From: Candidatus Dormiibacterota bacterium | Lineage (GTDB): Bacteria; Chloroflexota; Dormibacteria; Dormibacterales; Dormibacteraceae | Length of the DNA stretch: 64,000 bases | NCBI GenBank assembly: GCA_003139695.1 | Contig: PLJM01000017.1 | Span: forward strand, 62,001-126,000 | Reading direction: 5' to 3' | Shown here: positions 61,034 through 64,000 of the stretch, one piece after another | How the letters are laid out: the number at the start of each line of letters is the position of its first letter | Numbering within the stretch: position 1 is the stretch's first letter | Translations under genes and position numbers: made by a program | Notes under the pieces: generated by a model | Told to the model about the DNA's origin: nothing | Seen by the model: the letters and a program-made list of their open reading frames with translations, nothing else | Databases searched by the model: none

Positions 61034-61975
61034 AGTTTTGCCTTCGGGGATCATCGCGCCGGCGGACAGCGCCATCTCCGATTTCCACGGCGGTTCCGCG
61101 CCTGCGCGCGTGCACGTCAGCGCACCGGCAAGGCAGGCAAAGCCCAGGGACTCCTTGAGCTCCCCAGGCTCGAGCGATAGATCGGGGCGGAGGGCGTCGT
61201 GATCGTGCAGCCAAGCCAGCAGGCCTGCACCGAAGGCATCGCCGGCGCCGATCGTGTCAACGACTTCTACTTGTGGCGCATTAACGCATATGCGCAAATC
61301 GCGATGGGCTGCAAAGGCACCCGCGGCGCCCAGCGTCACCACCACCAGCCTCACCCCGGCGCCGAGAATGCGCTCGGCTGCTTCCACGTAGCCGACCCCC
61401 GGATAGAGCCACTCGAGGTCGGTCTCGCTCGCCTTGACGATTGTGCTCTTCGAAATAGCTGTGAACAGATGGTCTCGATATTCGGCATCCGGAACGAGCC
61501 CCACCCGGATGTTCGGATCGACCATAAGGAGACGCCGACCCTGCTCACGGACGATCAGGTCCACCAGCGTGGATGCCATCGGCTCGAGCACCAGGCCAAG
61601 AGTCCCCACGTACAGGGCAGTGACGTGCGGGCCGAACCGTTCCGGGACCATCTCGGGAGTGAGGCCTGGCGCGGAGGTTCCCTGGACGAGGAACTGGTAC
61701 TCGGCAACGCCCTCACTGTTGACGATCGCCATCGCGGCGGTGGTGGGCTCGGAGCCGATGCTTGCGAGCTCGAGGCTGGCACCGTCGGACACGAGCAGGC
61801 CGGCGAGCTGCTGTCCGAAGAGGTCATCCGAAAGCCGGCCCAGGAATGCTGTCGGTACCCCTAGGCGTGCGATCGCCCGCGCCGTGTTGAACGGGCCGCC
61901 GCCGGGGGCAGTCTGCTGCGTGCCGTCCGCGTTGGAGATCATGTCGATGAGCGCCTCGCCGCAAACAACGATCAC
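61031..61975 (-). CDS. PfkB-family carbohydrate kinase (fructokinase-like)
   Basis: 314-residue ribokinase-fold kinase. Substrate-binding GGGPFNTARAIARLG, and the C-terminal PfkB signature DTIGAGDAFGAGLLAW with the catalytic Asp and anion hole. Most similar in motif spelling to fructokinases or 2-keto-3-deoxygluconate kinases. Start GTG 61975 without a clear ribosome site. Phosphorylates a sugar or sugar acid in the cytosol, perhaps the product of the aldolase pathways further left. Confidence 0.87.
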   Translation of the reverse strand: MIVVCGEALIDMISNADGTQQTAPGGGPFNTARAIARLGVPTAFLGRLSDDLFGQQLAGLLVSDGASLELASIGSEPTTAAMAIVNSEGVAEYQFLVQGTSAPGLTPEMVPERFGPHVTALYVGTLGLVLEPMASTLVDLIVREQGRRLLMVDPNIRVGLVPDAEYRDHLFTAISKSTIVKASETDLEWLYPGVGYVEAAERILGAGVRLVVVTLGAAGAFAAHRDLRICVNAPQVEVVDTIGAGDAFGAGLLAWLHDHDALRPDLSLEPGELKESLGFACLAGALTCTRAGAEPPWKSEMALSAGAMIPEGKT

Positions 61976-62035
61976 GCGGCGATCTTGCCTGATCTCCTGG
62001 CGATCAACCGTGTCAGAAAGGTGCGGTGGGTCGCC

Positions 62036-63067
62036 TTAAGGTGCAGGCGGGACCGAGGAGCCCAGCGGCTTGACCGATGTGGGTCTGCCGGGCGCCTGGC
62101 CGTTAGGCGCGTAGTAAGCGCGCCAGATGAGACGGTGGATTGGCAGCCACCTCGGGATGTCGCGCAGGATCGGGATGAACGGCACCAGCGCGAGCAGGAA
62201 CGTGAGGACCGTCATCAGGATGATGATCCCGAGGTCCGCGTTTCCCGCGTTCAACCCAAGGAAACCGGTGTCGCTGGTAAATGGAGGTACCTGGTACCAC
62301 ATCGTGTACAGCCAGAGCCACGTCTGGCCGGGGTATGTTCCCGTCTCGTTCATCATGCCCCAGAGATCGCCACTCAGGTGCTCGTTCGCCGCCAGGCCGT
62401 CGAAGTAGCCGCCGTCGCCCATGAACAGCAGCGGCTGCGTGTAGTCGGTCTGATAGAACCGGCCGTTGATCGCCAGCAGGCCATCGAGGCCACCGGTTTG
62501 AGCTACCCCGAGCAGGTTCGACATCATCAGGGTCAGGGGTCCATAGTCACCGCTCGCGACGGTCACGTTGCCGTCTTTGACGGTGGCGTCGGCAAGGGCC
62601 GTCGTGTAAGCGTCGAGCCACGCGGCCTGTTGGTCAGGCGTCGCCGCCTGCCACTGGGTTAGCGAGGCCGCGAGTGTGGAGTTGGTGAAGCTCGCGTGCT
62701 TCAACGGGTCGATGACGTAGGCGTTAGCCGAGTCGATCGGAATCCGAACACCGAACCATGCCTGCGGAGCAATCGGTCCCCAGCTCTGAAACGCGTCGGG
62801 CGTGGTGTTATAAGGTGCGCCGTACCCAGCGCTGGTAGTTGTGCCGGCCAGCTCGCCCGTCGCGGTGGTGACGAAGTCGACGGGATCGGCTTGCGACCAG
62901 TTGGCGATGGTCACCGGCGCCACGTCTGGCGACGAGAGGAAGGCCGCGACCAGGATCGCCAGCACGCCGACGCCGGCCATGGCGAGAACGAGCTCCTTCA
63001 GGAGGTCGTACGGCACCATCCGCACTCCGCGGTAGTACTCCTCTTGGGTTTGGCCCATGGATTTCAT
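62036..63067 (-). CDS. Cytochrome b C-terminal/subunit IV-like protein with large insertion
   Basis: 343 residues. A first helix (LVLAMAGVGVLAILVAAFL, about 27-45) after PYDLLKELV matches the E-helix lead-in of cytochrome b; a region like the PEWY quinol site (WLWLYTMWYQVPPF, 250-263) and a helix ADLGIIILMTVLTFLLALV (about 277-295) followed by RDIPRWLPIHRLIWR match the end of subunit IV. Between them is a roughly 200-residue extracytoplasmic insertion that has no counterpart in the 160-residue subunit IV. ATG 63067 overlaps the cytochrome b stop by 4 nt. Part of a quinol-oxidising respiratory complex. Confidence 0.7.
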   Translation of the reverse strand: MKSMGQTQEEYYRGVRMVPYDLLKELVLAMAGVGVLAILVAAFLSSPDVAPVTIANWSQADPVDFVTTATGELAGTTTSAGYGAPYNTTPDAFQSWGPIAPQAWFGVRIPIDSANAYVIDPLKHASFTNSTLAASLTQWQAATPDQQAAWLDAYTTALADATVKDGNVTVASGDYGPLTLMMSNLLGVAQTGGLDGLLAINGRFYQTDYTQPLLFMGDGGYFDGLAANEHLSGDLWGMMNETGTYPGQTWLWLYTMWYQVPPFTSDTGFLGLNAGNADLGIIILMTVLTFLLALVPFIPILRDIPRWLPIHRLIWRAYYAPNGQAPGRPTSVKPLGSSVPPAP

Positions 63068-63684
63068 GGGCGGGCACCCTCAGGGTCGATCGGCTTCACA
63101 ACTCCGCGCGCCCGCACCATGACGATGTGCGCGACGACGAGGAAGGTGACCCCGATCGGCAGCAGCATCACGTGCAGGCCGTACATCTGGCCGAAGTTCA
63201 AGACATTGAAGAAGGCACCGATCCCCGCTCCATTCATCGCGTCCTTGGCGTTCAGGGCGATGAACTGAGCGTCGAAGTTTTGCTGCGACAGGTAGCCGGT
63301 GAACGCAGTCAGGATGCTGATGCCGAAGATGACGACGCCGATCATCCACGTGGCTGCCCGGCCATTTCGCCAGCCCGCCATGAAGTACTGGCCCCACAGG
63401 TGCAAGACCATGAAAATGAAGAACAGCTGCACCGACCAGAAGTGGAGGCTGTTGAAGAATCTCCCCACGCTGGAGTCATGCCACCACTGTGGCCCGAAGA
63501 ACGAGAGGACCACTCCGCTGACGATGACCCAGGCCAGGGCGGCAATCGTGATGACGCCGAAGACGTATACCCACGAGCCGACGTAGTAAGGCTGACGGTC
63601 GGGGAGAAGATGGTCCATCGGAAGATGGCGATCCATCGCCTGGCGGACGCGCAGAGTCCAGCTGTCGCTATTTCGCGCTGACAT
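63064..63684 (-). CDS. Cytochrome b, N-terminal (b6-like) subunit
   Basis: 206 residues, four helices, as for cytochrome b6. Heme ligands: His pair in LHFWSVQLFFIFMVLH (13 residues between) and in LHVMLLPIGVTFLVVAH (14 residues between). The 14-residue second spacing is b6-type, not bc1-type. Start ATG 63684 overlaps the upstream 50-residue membrane-protein gene by 17 nt; GTG 63696 is possible. Together with the next protein it makes a split cytochrome b. Rieske and cytochrome c/f genes are not in the window. Confidence 0.88.
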   Translation of the reverse strand: MSARNSDSWTLRVRQAMDRHLPMDHLLPDRQPYYVGSWVYVFGVITIAALAWVIVSGVVLSFFGPQWWHDSSVGRFFNSLHFWSVQLFFIFMVLHLWGQYFMAGWRNGRAATWMIGVVIFGISILTAFTGYLSQQNFDAQFIALNAKDAMNGAGIGAFFNVLNFGQMYGLHVMLLPIGVTFLVVAHIVMVRARGVVKPIDPEGARP

Positions 63685-63820
63685 CGTCGGCCTCACCGTG
63701 GTTCGGGAACGGGGCCACCAGAGCGATCGCGAACACGACTAGCATGCCCAGGATCACCAGCAGATTTGGCCACGATATGAGGATGAAGCCCCAATGCAGG
63801 TAAGTCGCCGGGGATTCCAT
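63668..63820 (-). CDS. Small single-helix membrane protein of the cytochrome complex
   Basis: 50 residues from ATG 63820: one helix (WGFILISWPNLLVILGMLVVFAI-type segment, about 10-35) and an acidic tail HGEADDVSAK. Position directly before cytochrome b, with a 17-nt overlap, suggests a small structural subunit. The frame is open to GTG 63928, but the added residues are charged and unlike a leader. Another frame ends with TAG two bases before this ATG. Confidence 0.5.
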   Translation of the reverse strand: MESPATYLHWGFILISWPNLLVILGMLVVFAIALVAPFPNHGEADDVSAK

Positions 63821-64000
63821 GGCTAAAGTGTCCGCCTCGTCATCTCTAAAGGCGAGTTTGAACTCAGTATCGCGCGGCTGGGAGGGCCGATAGTCCCGTT
63901 CGGCAAGGGACCTTTGGCGAGCACGCACGCTGCGGCGGCTTTCGCGCCCAGAAGGTCACGCGCGTTGCCAACGTCATCGACCTGTCCACCGGCGATGGGG
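63821..64000. other. Unresolved right edge
   Basis: 180 bp up to the window end. A minus-strand frame is open from the edge to TAG 63825-63823 and may be the 3' end of the preceding gene of the cytochrome operon, but too little is visible to name it. Other frames are also open; no promoter or hairpin stands out. Confidence 0.25.

Overview
The window is about 64 kb of dense, high-GC bacterial chromosome (roughly 63-65 % G+C by eye). About 65 protein genes or gene remnants are packed into short operons with 1-, 4-, 8- or 17-nt overlaps. I found no tRNA, rRNA, CRISPR array or insertion sequence. The trehalose set TreY-TreZ-TreX, a ClgR-like regulator in front of clpP, a b6-type split cytochrome b, frequent GTG/TTG starts and several apparently leaderless genes suggest an aerobic soil heterotroph of the Terrabacteria (Chloroflexota/Dormibacterota-like or a deep Actinomycetota lineage). 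That placement is inference; there is no marker gene in the window that settles it.

Left part (1-15.5 kb): the 3' end of ftsH; a GlcG-like/PEP-mutase-like pair; the treY-treZ-treX operon, which turns glycogen or maltodextrin into trehalose; a MarR-MFS efflux pair; and a glutamine-synthetase-like enzyme coupled to an amidohydrolase (a split FluG) beside a SnoaL-like protein and a class III aminotransferase. At 15.06-15.50 kb two gene 5' ends, one for a dehydrogenase E1 alpha subunit and one for a luciferase-like oxidoreductase, run head-on into each other and both stop at about 15,303: a deletion scar or an assembly join.

Catabolic part (15.5-46.7 kb): a peptide ABC importer with its FCD regulator; a divergent operon of leucyl aminopeptidase, 2-hydroxyacid dehydrogenase, DapA-like lyase and amidase; a MaoC/acyl-CoA dehydrogenase/cupin/CoA-lyase/aldolase run; an amino-acid permease followed by a RutB-like amidohydrolase, two SDRs and an aminotransferase, with an amidase and a cyclase alongside; a PuuE-like deacetylase/epimerase/FCD regulator operon; and E1beta-E1alpha plus a family III CoA-transferase. 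Together these look like a scavenging island for peptides, amides and ureide-like compounds, feeding keto acids and acyl-CoAs into central metabolism.

Sensing and stress part (46.9-59 kb): the most unusual locus is a predicted membrane-spanning regulator with a LuxR DNA-binding domain inside and a six-bladed NHL propeller outside. It is flanked by two double-cupin lipoproteins, a 42-residue membrane peptide and an array of CCGGTA repeats. After it come an esterase, GNAT, STAS-like and SRPBCC proteins; the regulator-clpP-zinc-ribbon operon with a ClgR-type palindrome; a PRC-barrel protein; a PAP2 phosphatase; a metallo-beta-lactamase-fold hydrolase; and a second MarR-MFS pair.

Right end (59-64 kb): a methyltransferase, an M24 peptidase, a PfkB sugar kinase and part of a respiratory cytochrome b complex. 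The complex has a b6-like subunit, a subunit-IV-like protein carrying a roughly 200-residue insertion, and a 50-residue membrane protein; its upstream genes lie outside the window.
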